Assembly: GCF_037038585.1 (NCBI RefSeq)
Contig: NC_092520.1
Coordinates: 8,572,501-8,636,500, forward strand
Length of the DNA: 64,000 nucleotides
Reading direction: 5' to 3'
Source: Patagioenas fasciata
Lineage: Eukaryota; Chordata; Aves; Columbiformes; Columbidae
This document shows positions 26,588 to 38,960 of this stretch, one piece after another (positions within the stretch are counted from its first letter, which is position 1; every line of letters begins with the position of its first letter). The notes under the pieces were generated by a model that saw only the letters and a program-made list of their open reading frames with translations, was not told the origin of the DNA and made no database searches. The translations under genes and the position numbers were made by a program.

Positions 26588-28677
26588 TAAAAACTAACTG
26601 ATTACGTATGTTTGAGAACAAAATGCATCATTGTTATAAATTATTATGTAGGAGTCAGGTGCAAACTGAGTCTTTCATGGGGCCAGGGTAAGTAAATTGC
26701 ATGACTAGTCTCCTTTCTGCTAAGGTAGGAGAACTGATTTAAACAACTAAATAAGGTTAGTTAAGTCCTGTTTAAAAGGACATTTGCTGGTGTCACCTCC
26801 AGCTTTGTACCAGTCATTTCATTTAGTACAAAAAGCAATACGGAGACAGGAAGAAGAAACAGGCAAATCAGCATGAGAGTCTTCTCTGCTTGGTCTTTGT
26901 ATGTTCATGACTGCAGAATTATGTATTGGTCTTACACATTAAGTCTACCAAAATTTCCCAAACTACAGACCCATTGCTATAGACTCATAGCTATTTGTAG
27001 ACACTCCTTGTTATTTGGCTGCAGTGGTGAGGTGTCCTCACCTCTGTTTGCAAATGTTGTTTTGCTCTGGGAGCATCTAATGGCTATTCTCTGTGTTCTG
27101 AGTCACCTCCAGAGCAGTGATTGCTGTAGCTCCTGAAATGGCCACAAAGGTCGCCTGGAAGTTGTGGTTCTGAAATACACGTTTCCTAAACAAGAGGAAC
27201 CCCAGAAGTGCTTGTTCTTCTCTTTCTGTATGCACTGAATGCAGAAAGGCTTCTGTCTATCACCGAGACTGCCCTCCATCTGCCTGTCGCAAAGCCTGGT
27301 GATGCTCCAGAAAGGCAATTTAGCTGGAAAGACCTGGGATAGAATTCCGAAGTTTTCATTATCTCAGCACTGCAATCTAAGTTCTGTGAGCTTTTGCCAA
27401 AAACAGATGGTCTAAATTTCATGAAATGTGACCAGATGGCAGCACTAACTTTTTTTTTTTATCCAAAGCTTTTTCCTTTAATTCCAAATTGAAAGTAGAG
27501 ATAGTTGGCCAGATTTTAGAGCAAGTTTTGGATATTTCTTATACTCGGTTAGTGATGTGATTTTGTAAACGATTCTTATTTTTACTGTGATAGTGACGAG
27601 GAGTCATGGTGACTGGCAGTGACAGAAGAATTTATGGTCTAAATAAGATTGTAGACAAAAGGAGTAGGAATAGTCTCACATAACTTCATGACTAAAACGC
27701 AGCTCCCTAGCCCTGAGCTAGTCATCTTGGTCTCCTAAGAGAGAAGAAAAACCCAAGCATTTCTAGGTTGTGATTAATCTCATCCTAAAGTCAGTGTCTA
27801 AAACAGAACAGAAGATTCACATCTGAAAAGGTTCTATATTTTCACTGCTGACTCAAATGAAAAGGAGTTTCTTCAACTGGTTCAGCTCTAGTGATCTGTT
27901 CTGTAAATGTCTGCACTGGGCCAGATGAGCTTCATGCAAAACAGAGCATGAGAAAACAGCAGTATTTGGAAACTGAGCTACCAAATTTGACATGGTGAAC
28001 AGCATAAGGGGGTCTTAAACCTGCATCTGCTTTTCTACAGATAAGAAAGTATCTCTTGCAAAAATTAATAATATCTTTTCAGTAGAGTTTTTGATTACTT
28101 TTGAAAGCTTTTCTAGCTTAAGCCATTAAAAATACAAAAGCCATTGTAGTATTTGTCTTGCTACCTTTGTATAAAACCAACTATTTCACAACCATTGCTA
28201 TATTAATGAACTACTGTAAATTTAACTTATGATCATTTAGTAATTACAGTGTTGGAACTGTCTTAGACCTTCTAACCCCACAAAAGATAGCACACTAATG
28301 CAACTCCTTAATCCATATTAAGATTAGACCTGGCAAACTTTGTAATAAAAGTTTAGTAGTACAAGTGTAGTTATCTTATGACCAAGACTTAGCTAAAATT
28401 CTCAGAGTGTAGTCTTTGTTAGCATATTTTGAAGTAAAATGTTATAAACATATATTTAGCATGATCTTTTTTCATATTCTCATTTGTAAACATAGTTTAG
28501 ACCAAACTCCTCTCTTGTTAATACTGAAAATCTGGATGCAATTAATTCAAATTGCATCTACTGAACTTTTTTACTTCAAAGAAAGCTGCAAGAACCTTGA
28601 AATATGTCTCTGAAACTGCCATTAGGGAGATGGATTAACTTAGTCCTATGGGGTTTACCCTAAATAACAGGAAAAAA

Positions 28678-28698
28678 ATATATATATATATATATATT
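28678..28698. repeat. (TA)n microsatellite
   Basis: About ten TA units follow an A-run. Confidence 0.9.
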
Positions 28699-29859
28699 TA
28701 GCTGAATATGACACGGTATGAATTATTATGCAGAATGGAGTTGTGTATGCTCCTCAATACTCAAAGGAGGGTTGTTGTTTTTTTTTTCTGTGCAGTTTCC
28801 CACAAACTCTTCTACAACTTTATAGCACACGAGAATTTGCACTGACACATCTTTCTCACTTTTATGGTCAAACACAAGTTGTATACTTATGTTGTGCTTT
28901 CATGTTTTAGAACATTGCTTTTTCAGTATTTTATAATGATATGACAGGTCAAAAGACCTCAACATGATTTCCAGTTTAAAATTCTGTCTTGGATTGTGTA
29001 GAAACAAGTTTGTAGGTTTTGATGGCGAGACCTTATTCTACTTCACAAAGGTTTCCATAGGGGAAGGTTCACCCTTTCCTTCTTTGATCTGGTAAGTGGG
29101 CTTCACTTTGCTACAACACCAGTGAAGACATGATCCTGTCACCTTTTAGGAACACCTGAAAATATATGTATCTGTGATCATTACTGATATGCCACTGAAT
29201 AGAAAAGCTATCCTGGGGCAGTCTCCACTGACTTACATTGTAATTATTTTTATGTAACAGAGTTTGTCACCTAAGGACCCTCTATAGGAACAAAAGCCCA
29301 ACCATATGCAGTAACATCTGCCAAGAATAACGATAACCTGAGAGTGGGAGATTGGTGTTTATGGACAGAAAACTATGTACTTGCTGGTGTCCATTTTTGC
29401 CTCAGACTGCCTGCAGATACTCTGAATTATATAGCAGAGTAGACTGTTTGAACTGGCTTCTAAATCTACTGTCTGTTTTCAAATCATAAAAGCCTGTAAA
29501 ATCACTTTTGCTGCATTTTACATGAAGTCCCTTTGATCTAACTTGTTAGTTGTTCAAATAGCAAGATTGTGAAAACGACCTGCAAGAAATGGACTTAATG
29601 CTACGGACTCATTTACAAATCTTTTATGTGTATATATGGGTTTACAAGTGGAGGAGCAGGTCAACTGGAGCTTCACATAAGCCCAACAAAAGCAGCCTCC
29701 TGAGCTTGGGAAGGACTAACTGTTGTAGTAGAGGGCAATAGCAGAGAAAACAGCTTTGTAGGGAAGGACCTGGGAATGCCGGTGGGCAATTCATAGTTGA
29801 AAATGCATAAATATGAGGTATAAGTACCTGATGTGAGGGAATAAAAACAAAGGAGACAG

Positions 29860-29902
29860 ACTTTTATCAGCAGTTCGCAGTGACAGGTCAAGAAGGAATG
29901 GA
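29860..29902 (+). mobile_element. Older CR1 copy, left part, interrupted by a younger CR1
   Basis: CAGCAGTTCGCAGTGACAGG and TCAAGAAGGAATGGACA match the conserved CR1 block that normally continues into a run like GCAGAACACATGAAATTCC. That continuation is found 750 bp later, at 30653. A weaker CR1-like stretch (GGGAAGGACCTGGGAATGCC, about 29761-29780) may belong to the same old copy. Confidence 0.6.
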
Positions 29903-30652
29903 CAATGGGCAGGTGTAGAGTCTTGCATCTGGATAGGAACAACCCCAGCTTCCATTATAAATTGGGGAATGACCTGTTAGAGAGCAGCGTAGGGGAAAGG
30001 GACCTGGGGGTCCTGGTGGACAGCAGGATGACCATGAGCCAGCACTGTGCCCTTGTGGCCAGGAAGGCCAATGGCATCCGGGGGTGTATTACAAGGGGGG
30101 TGGTCAGGAGGTCGAGAGAGGTCCTCCTTCACTTCTACTCTGCCCTGGTGAGACCACACCTGGAATATTGTGTTCAGTTCTGGGCCTCTCAATTCCAGAA
30201 GGACAGGGAACTGCTGGAGAGAGTCCAGCGCAAAGTCATGAAGATGAATAAGGGAGTGGAGCATCTCCCTTATGAGTAAAGGCTGAGGGAGCTGGGGCTC
30301 TTTAGTTTGGAGGAGACTGAGGGGTGACCTCATTAATGTTTATAGATATGTAAAGGGGATGGAGCCAGGCTCTTCTCAGTGACAACCAGTGACAGGACAA
30401 GGGGCAATGGATGCAAACTGGAACACAAGAGATTCCACTTAAATATGAGAAGAAACTTCTTCTCAGTGAGGGTGACAGAGCCTGGAACAGGCTGCTCAGG
30501 GAGGTTGTGGAGTCTCCTTCTCTGAAGACATTCAAAACCCGCCTGGATAGCTTCCTGTGTAACCTCATCTGGGTGTTCCTGCTCTGGTGGGGGGATTAGA
30601 ATAGATGACCTTCCAAGGTCCCTTCCAATCCCTAACATTCTGTGATTCTGTG
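29903..30652 (+). mobile_element. CR1 LINE copy, longest in the window, inserted in an older CR1
   Basis: About 750 bp, sense strand. The frame at 29905-30279 includes [40 protein letters not shown] and LLERVQRKVMKMNKG, the C-terminal end of CR1 ORF2 after the catalytic core. A stop replaces the codon after EHLPYE, and the catalytic region is missing. The 3' UTR ends TTCCAATCCCTAACATTCTG TGATTCTGTG at 30652. The boundaries are good because older CR1 sequence flanks it on both sides. Confidence 0.93.
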
Positions 30653-30905
30653 TAACGCAGAACACATGAAATTCCATCTGAACATCAGGGAGCACTTCTT
30701 TACTGCGAGGGTGACTGTCTCTGGGCTACGTGTGCCCAGGTTGTGGAGGTTGTGGAAGTTGTGGAGTCTTCATCCTTGGACATATTCAAAACCCAGCCAA
30801 GCATGTTCCTGGACAACCTGTTCCAGCTAACCTTGCTTCAGCAGGGAGGGTTTGACAAGGTGATCTCAAGACGTGCTTTCCAACCTAAATGATACTGTGA
30901 AGCTG
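30653..30905 (+). mobile_element. Older CR1 copy, right part
   Basis: GAAATTCCATCTGAACATCA, GAGGTTGTGGAAGTTGTGGA and CTTGGACATATTCAAAACCC are a typical CR1 3' UTR in sense orientation, with decayed tail CTAAATGATACTGTGAAGCT. It continues the block interrupted at 29902. Confidence 0.8.
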
Positions 30906-31258
30906 TAATTGGCACCTGAGTCAGCAGTGTGCCCTGGCAGTGATGAAGGCCAGCAGGAGGTCAGCAGGGATGCACAGAGGAAGAATTAGAGGCAACAGTC
31001 GCATGTTGCAATAAGGGAAATTCCAGTTGGGTCTGAGGAAAAAAAAAAAAATCTTTTTAATGAGGGTAGCAGAGTAACATAAGTGATGATTCAGTGAGGT
31101 TATAGGAGCTTCATCTTCAGAGTGATTCAAAGTTCATCTGGACAAAGTCCTGAGTGATGTAACTGAAATTTCAGCTTGGCTTTGCTTTGAGCAGGAGGTT
31201 GGACTAGATGACTTCCAGAGCTCCCTTCCAACCAGAATTGTTCTCTCATGCTGTAGAT
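30906..31258 (+). mobile_element. Third, old CR1 copy of the stack, internally deleted
   Basis: It begins GAGTCAGCAGTGTGCCCTGG, jumps past the PHLEYC block to CAATAAGGGAAATTCCAGTT, and ends GGAGGTTGGACTAGATGACT then CTCCCTTCCAACCAGAATTG. This is an older subfamily with an internal A-tract at about 31040-31052. It has the same orientation as the two copies before it. Confidence 0.78.
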
Positions 31259-31503
31259 TATTCTTATATGTCAAACCTGTGTGTGCAACAAAGGTGACTA
31301 AATTCCTGGGATTTTTACCTTTAATCCAGAACACTACTTTCATTGACAATAGGTACAATGTATAGTGTGGGTTAGTATTGCTTCATGGCCCATATCTCTA
31401 CTTAAAAAAAACATAATAGCAAAAGTTATCGGCCACTTTAGACTACATTCACTTTAATGAAACATTCCTGGTTTTGAAAGACTTCTTGAACTTTCAAATA
31501 TTA

Positions 31504-31845
31504 ATCATAGAAGCACAGAATTACATAATCTCTCAAGTTGGAAGGACCCATAAGAATCATTAAGTCCAATTTCCTGCTCCTCACAGTACAACCTAGAACT
31601 AAACCATATGACTAAGAGCATCATCCAGACGCTCCCTGAATGCTGTCAGGTTTGGGGCTGTGATCACTTCCCTGGGGAGCCTGTTCCAGTGACCAGCAAC
31701 TATCTGAAGAACCTTTTCCTGATGTCCAGTCTGAGCTTTCCCTGATGCCGCTTCATCCCATTTCCTCGTGTCCTATCTCTGGTCACCATAGAGAGTAGGT
31801 CAGCACCTTCCCCTCCACTGCGCCTCAGGAGGAATTTATAACTCC
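31504..31845 (-). mobile_element. CR1 LINE 3' fragment, antisense
   Basis: The + strand starts ATCATAGAAGCACAGAATTA and contains GGGGAGCCTGTTCCAGTGAC and AAGAACCTTTTCCTGATGTC, the reverse complement of the CR1 3' UTR. It is related to the subfamily of the 3.7 and 42.2 kb copies but more diverged. Confidence 0.88.
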
Positions 31846-34800
31846 TATGTTTACATACTACCCTCCGTGAAATGTGGTGACTTCTAGAACTGGTATAAGA
31901 ACCAATGCACTGTGCAATTCAGATTTTAGAAGGCATTTTATGTAAGTTCGGTAGCTCCTAATCTTGCAAGATACAGAAAGCTGTGGAATATTTTATGGTG
32001 TCCATACAATACCTACAAAATAATTTCATATGTAATAAATAATATAGAGCAAATAATTTCATGGAATAAAAATAAATTACTTTTGAATTTGATTACGTTA
32101 GCTAAATGTGAATATAATAAACTTGGGAATAACTGAAAATCCTTTTTTTTCTGAATGCTGCATACCATATTTCTTTGAAGTTTTGAGTTTCAAGTCAGTG
32201 ACAGAGCCTATAAAACATCCTGAAGTAGCAACCATTCCCACTGAGTTGAAGGGGGATTTCTCACAAGGGTTTGATCTTTTAAGACTTTTGATACATAAAA
32301 AATTCTGCTTCTATCTCACAAATGTCAGTTGTCCATGGGCAAATGTCTACTTTTTAATAAAGAAGCTCTGAATTTAGACTTCTTTTACTCTCTGGAAGAA
32401 AGAGAATTCCAGTAATTTATGTCTCAGTGCCTCTTCTTGTTTTATCTGAGTTTGTGTCAGAGAAAAAAAAAATACAGTGGTTGTTTCATTTGCCTGGATA
32501 AAATAAAGAACTTCAATACACTGTCACAGTAGTTTTTTCTATTGACACTTATTGATCATAAGTGAAATTCTGGCTTTTAAAAGGCAACAGACATCTAAAA
32601 AATACATCACACTGTGAAAACAAGAGTGATTAGCTTATGGAACTAGAAACACAGTATAGTGGGATAACTTTAAAAAAAAATAGTAAAAGAATAATTATAA
32701 ACTTTCATTTACGACCAAGTTTAAAAGAGCAGAGAATCCCAAAATATTAATTTACTTTCAGCAATCATAAACCAAAACTGTTTTGAGTCAAGAATCATTT
32801 TTTCTGTTTATAGTTTCTCACCATTGAATTCTGATCTTATGGTGGAGACATTTTTCTGAAAACTCTGTCTGCAGGAATGAGTGGTCATATGAGTTCCTTA
32901 TCTATTCCTATCAAAAAAATACACCTTTCCTTTTTGTGAAGGCAAGTTTGAAAATGTGCATTTTAAATGTAAAAAGAAAAAAAACTTGAATAGAACAAGA
33001 ATTCAAATGTTTAATACCAATTTCTTGGGCATAAGAATCTTACTGAACCTGTGAATCAAAAACCAGTTACTGCATATGTGACTGAAGACAAATAAGCTTA
33101 TTGGCAGGATGGTGAGATAGATTTGGATGGCCTTAAGCTTGAATTTCAAGGGTTAATTTTATACCAAAAGTTATGTTGGTATCTGAGTCCGAGCTGTACT
33201 GACAAGGAAAGAAGATTGGCGCGAGATGGAGTACCAAGGCTGTTCAATGTTTATCTTTCCTTTGTAAATGTGTCTTTCCAGATATTACTCTATTTACTGA
33301 TTGTCAGGAGGTTTAGGATTGTGAAACTGCAGCATTTTTGAGGCATATTATGTTTTTCTACCATCATCATAATAGTTAAGCCCACTGGATTTTTTCCCCC
33401 ACCTCTGAAAGTGGTTTGGTGTGGGGAAAACAACATAATGCATACATTAATGGGACCAGACAAGAGCCAAAATAACTTGCCTTCAGTCATTTAGTAAATC
33501 AGGGAGAAAACTTGGAATAGAGTAGTGATTCCTTCTCTCGTATTTCTCTGCCCTACAGGCTTCAGTCAAAAGCCTATGAGCAAAGGTTTTAAACAAATTA
33601 GATTTGTTTTCCCTTCAGTTGTCAACTAACCCACTGTGATATGTCAAAGGATTGTAAATATAGCTAAATATAAGTAACAGAGGAACTCTGAAGACCCTTT
33701 CTCATACAATTTTTAAATAAAAAAATAAAATTGAGAAAAAGTAAAGGTAAAAATTGCATTTTTATCAGATTTTATAAAATATTTCTGTGTTTCACTAAAG
33801 ATGAACCAGAGAGGAAATATTCCAATTTCATTCTATTTGTTCAAAGCTTGAAAAGTGGAATTAAGAAACACACTAGTTTAACTATTGTGTGCAGTTTACC
33901 TGAGAAACTCAAAGCAGAGAAGCAATGGAGGAAACAGAAGCAAGTCCCCACTTGAGAGCCGGCTGGGTAAAGGACCCTCTTTAGTCTTTGGCCCATGGGC
34001 TGTGCTGACAGCGCTTTGCATCTCATGAAAAGTCTCAGGCATAAATCCCCCCAACAGCAGCAGACACATGGTTGTTACCTGTTGGCATCCATTTTTAGCT
34101 CTAGATTGCTTATTGGGAAAAATAGAATTGAAGGTGATAACAGGAAAAAACTAGGAGGTTTTTCAGATTAATGTTGCCAGGAGAGATCATGTTCTCTCCA
34201 AGTATGTCATGTGTCTCTAATCCAGTTTTGGCATCTGGCTTTATTCCACCACCATTATATATCAAAACAGAAGTGTGTCTGCTTCGTGATTCAAGTCCCT
34301 ATTTGTTAACTTTTGTTCCTGTATTAAGCCTATCAGTACCAGGTCTATGTGCGTTGCAATGGCACAAACCTTGTTCAGGATGTTATTATAATTACAGTGC
34401 TGCCACAAAATACTGATTCATATCTGCACTGTTTACAGGCCTCTGACAATGCTATTAGTTCAGCACATAATTTGGTAGTAAGTTAATAAAGAGACATTCA
34501 CCCCATTAGGCAAAACATGTTTGCTTTGCAGACAGTCATAAATTAGATCGTGAATTACTGACTGCTCACTCTGTCCTGGGTTGTGTTAGGAAATTTGATC
34601 TTATTAACTCTCTTTGTCTGTGTATCTGTGCGTATCATTTTTGAGCTACTATGGAATAAAAGTTTAAAAAGAAAATACTACAGAGGATCTACCTAGAAAA
34701 AGGCAGATCACAAAATCAAAATCTGATTTTCATACATTATTTTTAAAGTTGAGGATGCCTTGCCATTACTTCAGTTTGAACTTATCAACTTATTTTCATC

Positions 34801-36720
34801 AATGGCATAGTTTACAATGTAATTATCTTTTCTGTTGCTTTCACCACTTCACTTTTCTTTAGCTGAATCCTACTTTATTTGGTATTACAGAGCCCCGGCA
34901 TGTCTCTGAATATTATTGTATTTCTGCTTTTCCTGCTTTGAAAGTCATTTGGTAGGCTGTAAAAATTCTCTTATGCAGTGCAAGAAAGGAAAGCAAAATC
35001 ACATTTTAATGCTGAATTCTGAATGGGAAGAAAAAGTTTTTTCTCTGGCTCGTGGTCTTTGAAACTGGTGAATTTTAGGGGTCTTTTTATAGACAGTCAC
35101 GATGGATATTTTTGTAGATGTCTTCTTTTTATCACGAAAGATCCGTTTCTTCTCCCTTTAAGTTTCTGAGCTGTTTCCCACTAATTCAAACCCCTGCTTG
35201 CAAATAACACTTAAGCAAAGTAGCTTGTTATTAGGACTTTAGCTACACTGCAGTTGTATAGAGCCCGTTGCACAAGGTATTTCATGCAGTGGTACTGAAC
35301 TGCTTAACAGGTCTCTCTCTCCCAAGGGTTCCTTTGGCACTCATCCTGCCTGAAATTGCAGTTGCCCGGAGTGCTGCAGCAGCAGAACAGCCCCATGTAG
35401 CCAAATCCAAGCGATTATTTCATCAACATGTTTGCACTGCTACTGCAGTTACGAATTTACATAGCTCAGTGATAATTTATCTGGATTAAGAAGCCTTCTG
35501 TGGTGACATACCTTAGAAATCATCAGATCTCTGTGGAGTCTAGCGTTACTCAAGGAAAGAATATTTCACATCTGTTCCTATATTCGACAGGTGTAATCCT
35601 CTGGGGTACTGCTGAATTCTTCATTTCTTTCAATTCCCATCAAACATGAAAATAAGATTTTGGATGAAAAAGAGACTGACTTAAGCTATCATAGGTAAAA
35701 TTAAGTTCCTTACAATCAGCGAAGATCTGGCTCTAAAACTTTAAAGAAAAAGCTTGGACAACTTTTTGCTTCTGACAGCCAAAACCACTAATACCCAGTA
35801 AGACAGTCTGTTCATACACTGTCAAAACTCTCAGCTGTGGTTTGCATAAGCTCTTGGACTTTCAGACTTCACCCAAATCATATTTCCTGGCACTACCTCA
35901 TCACTGCTGTCACATTCCTTGTTCTGCTTTTACTACAGGTGTTAGAGCAGGGGGTTCATATTTATTTCCCTGTAGCATGCAAGTTTTAATACAAACTTGC
36001 AAGATGCGCACTTTGTTTGGACATGTTGCTTACATTGTGCCATTCTGCGCATTACTCTAAATCATATCATTATGAAAAGCAAGGGGTTTGGTTTTGGTTT
36101 GTTGTTGTTTGGTTTTGTTTTCCTTTTTATTCCCCCCCCCTCTTACCTGTTTGCATTCTACTCAAAGTTGCAGCTAACTCCATGTTAAGTGTGTAGCCTA
36201 ATGGTGCTCTGAAGCTGCTTGAGTTTCTTACTGAACTTGAACTACACGTTTTCTCCTCCTTCATCTTTTTTAACACTACACCTTTGTTTGGAATAGCAAT
36301 TCTCAATCAAACCAGAGCAGAAGGGAGGGTTTTCTGCTTGTCAGTGCAAGCGCCAGCGAGGCAGGACTGCTCAGTTTTGTTCTCAACTTGCTGTGCCTGA
36401 TCTGCGGCAACATTTTCTTCTTTTGTGCTAAAGTTTCCCATTTTACAAATGGGTATAGTGATCATTATCTTTGCCTCAAGGGGGTTTGTTGTGAAGCTTA
36501 AACGAGTTCATATTTGCAAAGCACTTTGAGAGCCCCAGATGAAAAGTGCTTGTAAAAACACTGAATCTGGAATTGCCTTCTGGGCTATCTGTTGTAACTG
36601 GTTTTCCTGCACAAACCTGAATATGCTTCAAACAGTGTTGGTGTCAGTCGGGAGGATTTTAACCACAGCTGAGGAACAACCGAGCAGTTTGGTGTATTTA
36701 TCAGGCAAAGCGTATCTGGG

Positions 36721-37870
36721 TCCCAAGGAAGCACCTTGTCCTTCCCCAGGCTGGACTCGCTGAGGCTGGGCTGAGGCAGCCACTCTTCCTCGGGGCTTTG
36801 GACCTTGAAGCCCCTGCCCAGTGCTGGAACCAGCTAAACCGGAGGGTAAGTCAGGGCTGGGAAGCCGTCTCTGCCCTCTACCACACCTACAGAGCCTGGC
36901 CTGGGGCATCTCCCAGTACCTGCAGAGCAGCCCTGCAGCTGGGAGGAGCTTTGCAGCTTCCTGGTGTCTTCATTCATCTCAGACTTTACAGGGTTTTGTT
37001 TTTCTTTCCCCTTTCTTTATCCCAACGCCTTCCTCTCACAACACCCCACAGCTACCTACACCTCGTTTTTTTTCTCATTCTTTGCCTCTCCGCTGCCCCA
37101 CTTTGGCCTCTGGCTTTGAAGGGCAGACGTGAATACTCGTTCTGTGAGCACAAGTTTTGCTTCTGGCCACCATTAGAGGCTGCCAGAGCCGCCCAGAGCC
37201 AGCCGAGCTGCCTGGATGCGCTGGGAATTTCGGTGCTCGGTTTCTAGTGGGAGTAGTTTCAGAAGGAAAGCCTCGTACATGGCAGTGGCAGGAGACGAGA
37301 CGCAGAGAGACTGAGGATAACTGGGGAGTTAGAGAACGGACGGAGGAATGGAAAAATGTGGTAAGAGCGAAGGATGACAAAGCTGAGGACCGAGGCGGAT
37401 GAGAAATGCAGGGGGTAAACAAACGCAGGGTGGGAGAAGCAACTTAATTTTGGGAGGGGGGAATAGAAAAAGGAAATAGTGGTTCCTGTAGGTCTCGTAA
37501 AAGTGGTTAGTAAAGAAAAATTGATGCAAGTTTGAGAGGCCGCTTTTGGGTCGCCTGCCAGCCCCGGTGTCCTGCCCACCCTCTGCATCCCCCTCCCCAT
37601 CCTGCCCGCTCCTGCCTACACTTACCCATCCGCTTCCCCTCATCCCCTTGCTGTCTCCAGCTCGCAATCAAACACCGACATTTAAACAAGACCGTGGGCT
37701 CGTCAGGCCTCCCGTCTGATCGATCACTAACTGGGCGTTTGGCCAGTGACCGCTGACTTTATCTGGCGGAGCTGCCGGCCTGAGTCGACTCACGCTTGTG
37801 TCTGTTCTGCACTGTTTCAGTTCTCTTGCTTTTAGTAAAGTCTTACTTGATTTTCAGTGAGTCGTGGTGG
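36721..37870. promoter_or_regulatory. GC-rich, CpG-enriched intronic block (possible CpG island or alternative promoter)
   Basis: By hand count about 41 CpG dinucleotides lie in 36721-37800, about 31 of them in 37130-37800, whereas the surrounding intron has almost none per 100 bp. G+C is visibly above the AT-rich background. Strong splice-donor matches occur at 36846 (GGAGG/GTAAGTCAG) and 37361 (ATGTG/GTAAGAG). Two perfect palindromes, TGATCGATCA (37718-37727) and TGAGTCGACTCA (37781-37792), lie at the 3' side. No TATA box or known DLG2 exon was recognised. A promoter here would start transcripts after the first PDZ1 exon. Other explanations are an enhancer, an antisense transcript start, or a GC-rich unrecognised repeat. 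Confidence 0.4.
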
Positions 37871-38330
37871 GAATCTCGGGTCTGATGAATACAAAATGGT
37901 GTTTTATGGGTGGAGATTTGTTGTGAATTGTCTTTTATGCTGGTGTGTCTGGCACTGATGTGTCTGGCAAAGCGAATGGCTCATCCCCACCACAGCAGCT
38001 TTACCTTGATGTACTTTTGTGTATCACGGTCCCTAACTCTGCTTGAAGAGAATGTGAATTACACAGAGGGGGAGAGGGGTCTATCTTGTGCAGGGGGCAT
38101 TTTGAAAAGAATAGTATATGAAGTGAAAGATCATAAACTCTGTACAAAATAACTACAGGTGTGGCTTACCTAGCAAAAGAGAGTTAATTTACCTTGAGTT
38201 ATGCCAGCCAAGCAATAACTGAAGGGTTGATGTCACAGAAAATCGTTTCATTATAAATTATTTAGGACAGCTGTACCTCCAAAAGCATTATATAGTGGTA
38301 GGATATCATTCTGCTTGCAGGATGTTTGTG

Positions 38331-38370
38331 ATGAAGAAAAAAAAAGAAAAAAAGAAAAGAAAAAAAGAGG
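38331..38370. repeat. Polypurine A/G tract
   Basis: An A-rich tract with periodic G (AAAAAG-like units), about 40 bp of pure purine on the + strand. Confidence 0.85.
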
Positions 38371-38943
38371 TCTTCCTGTTATAGATGTGCTTAGGCTTGA
38401 CTTTTTCAAAAGTTTATGCTTGAGTCTGTCTGTGTGCAAATTGAATGGGTGTTAGCTACTCCTCCCTCAACCCCACATAGCTACACCCTGGGAGATGAGC
38501 TGCCTTTCGCTAATAACTACTTCCCATTCTCTAAGTGTGTGTAGGGAGGTGGGGCTCTTCTGGAAGGCATTAAACTCAGTGGGGTTTTGCTTCTCTCCTC
38601 ACTCTGCATCGTGTTTGGTTTTGAAGCATCTTTAACCTCTCTGAATTTTATCAGATACAAAAAGAACGGCACTTTTGTGTAGCATTGTTGTTGGCTAAAC
38701 TTTCAAGTAGATACATGACAAATTTTGACTGTGTGAGGTTTTTTTTTATCCTAAGGTGAGGATGGTGAGGATGTGGAGAATGATATTTGGAGTTGATGTG
38801 GAATTTACCACCGTTTTTTGCTCCTGCATATTATTGACCATGTTGCATGAGGACATCCTGAGTAAATTTTAAGTAACACCAAATCAATACCATTCAGTGA
38901 GTGTTCCTATAGCTTATGAAATTTCAACTTTTCCATAGTTTCA

Positions 38944-38960
38944 AATAATAATAATAATAA
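38944..38960. repeat. (AAT)n microsatellite
   Basis: Five to six AAT units in a row. Confidence 0.9.

Noticed and set aside
29905..30279. 124-codon open frame as a host gene
   Set aside because: It is the tail of the CR1 reverse transcriptase ORF; catalytic motifs are missing.
34180..34199. Hairpin with 7-bp arms (GGAGAGA/TCTCTCC) as an RNA element
   Set aside because: Short stem, no T-tract or precursor-like structure; expected by chance in 64 kb.
36750..36845. Possible 96-bp cassette exon between CCTTCCCCAG and GTAAGT
   Set aside because: Both splice sites look good, but spliced between the PDZ1 exons in phase 2 it meets a stop after seven codons. It could only be a first or poison exon, and no evidence supports it, so it is mentioned only as part of the CpG-rich block.
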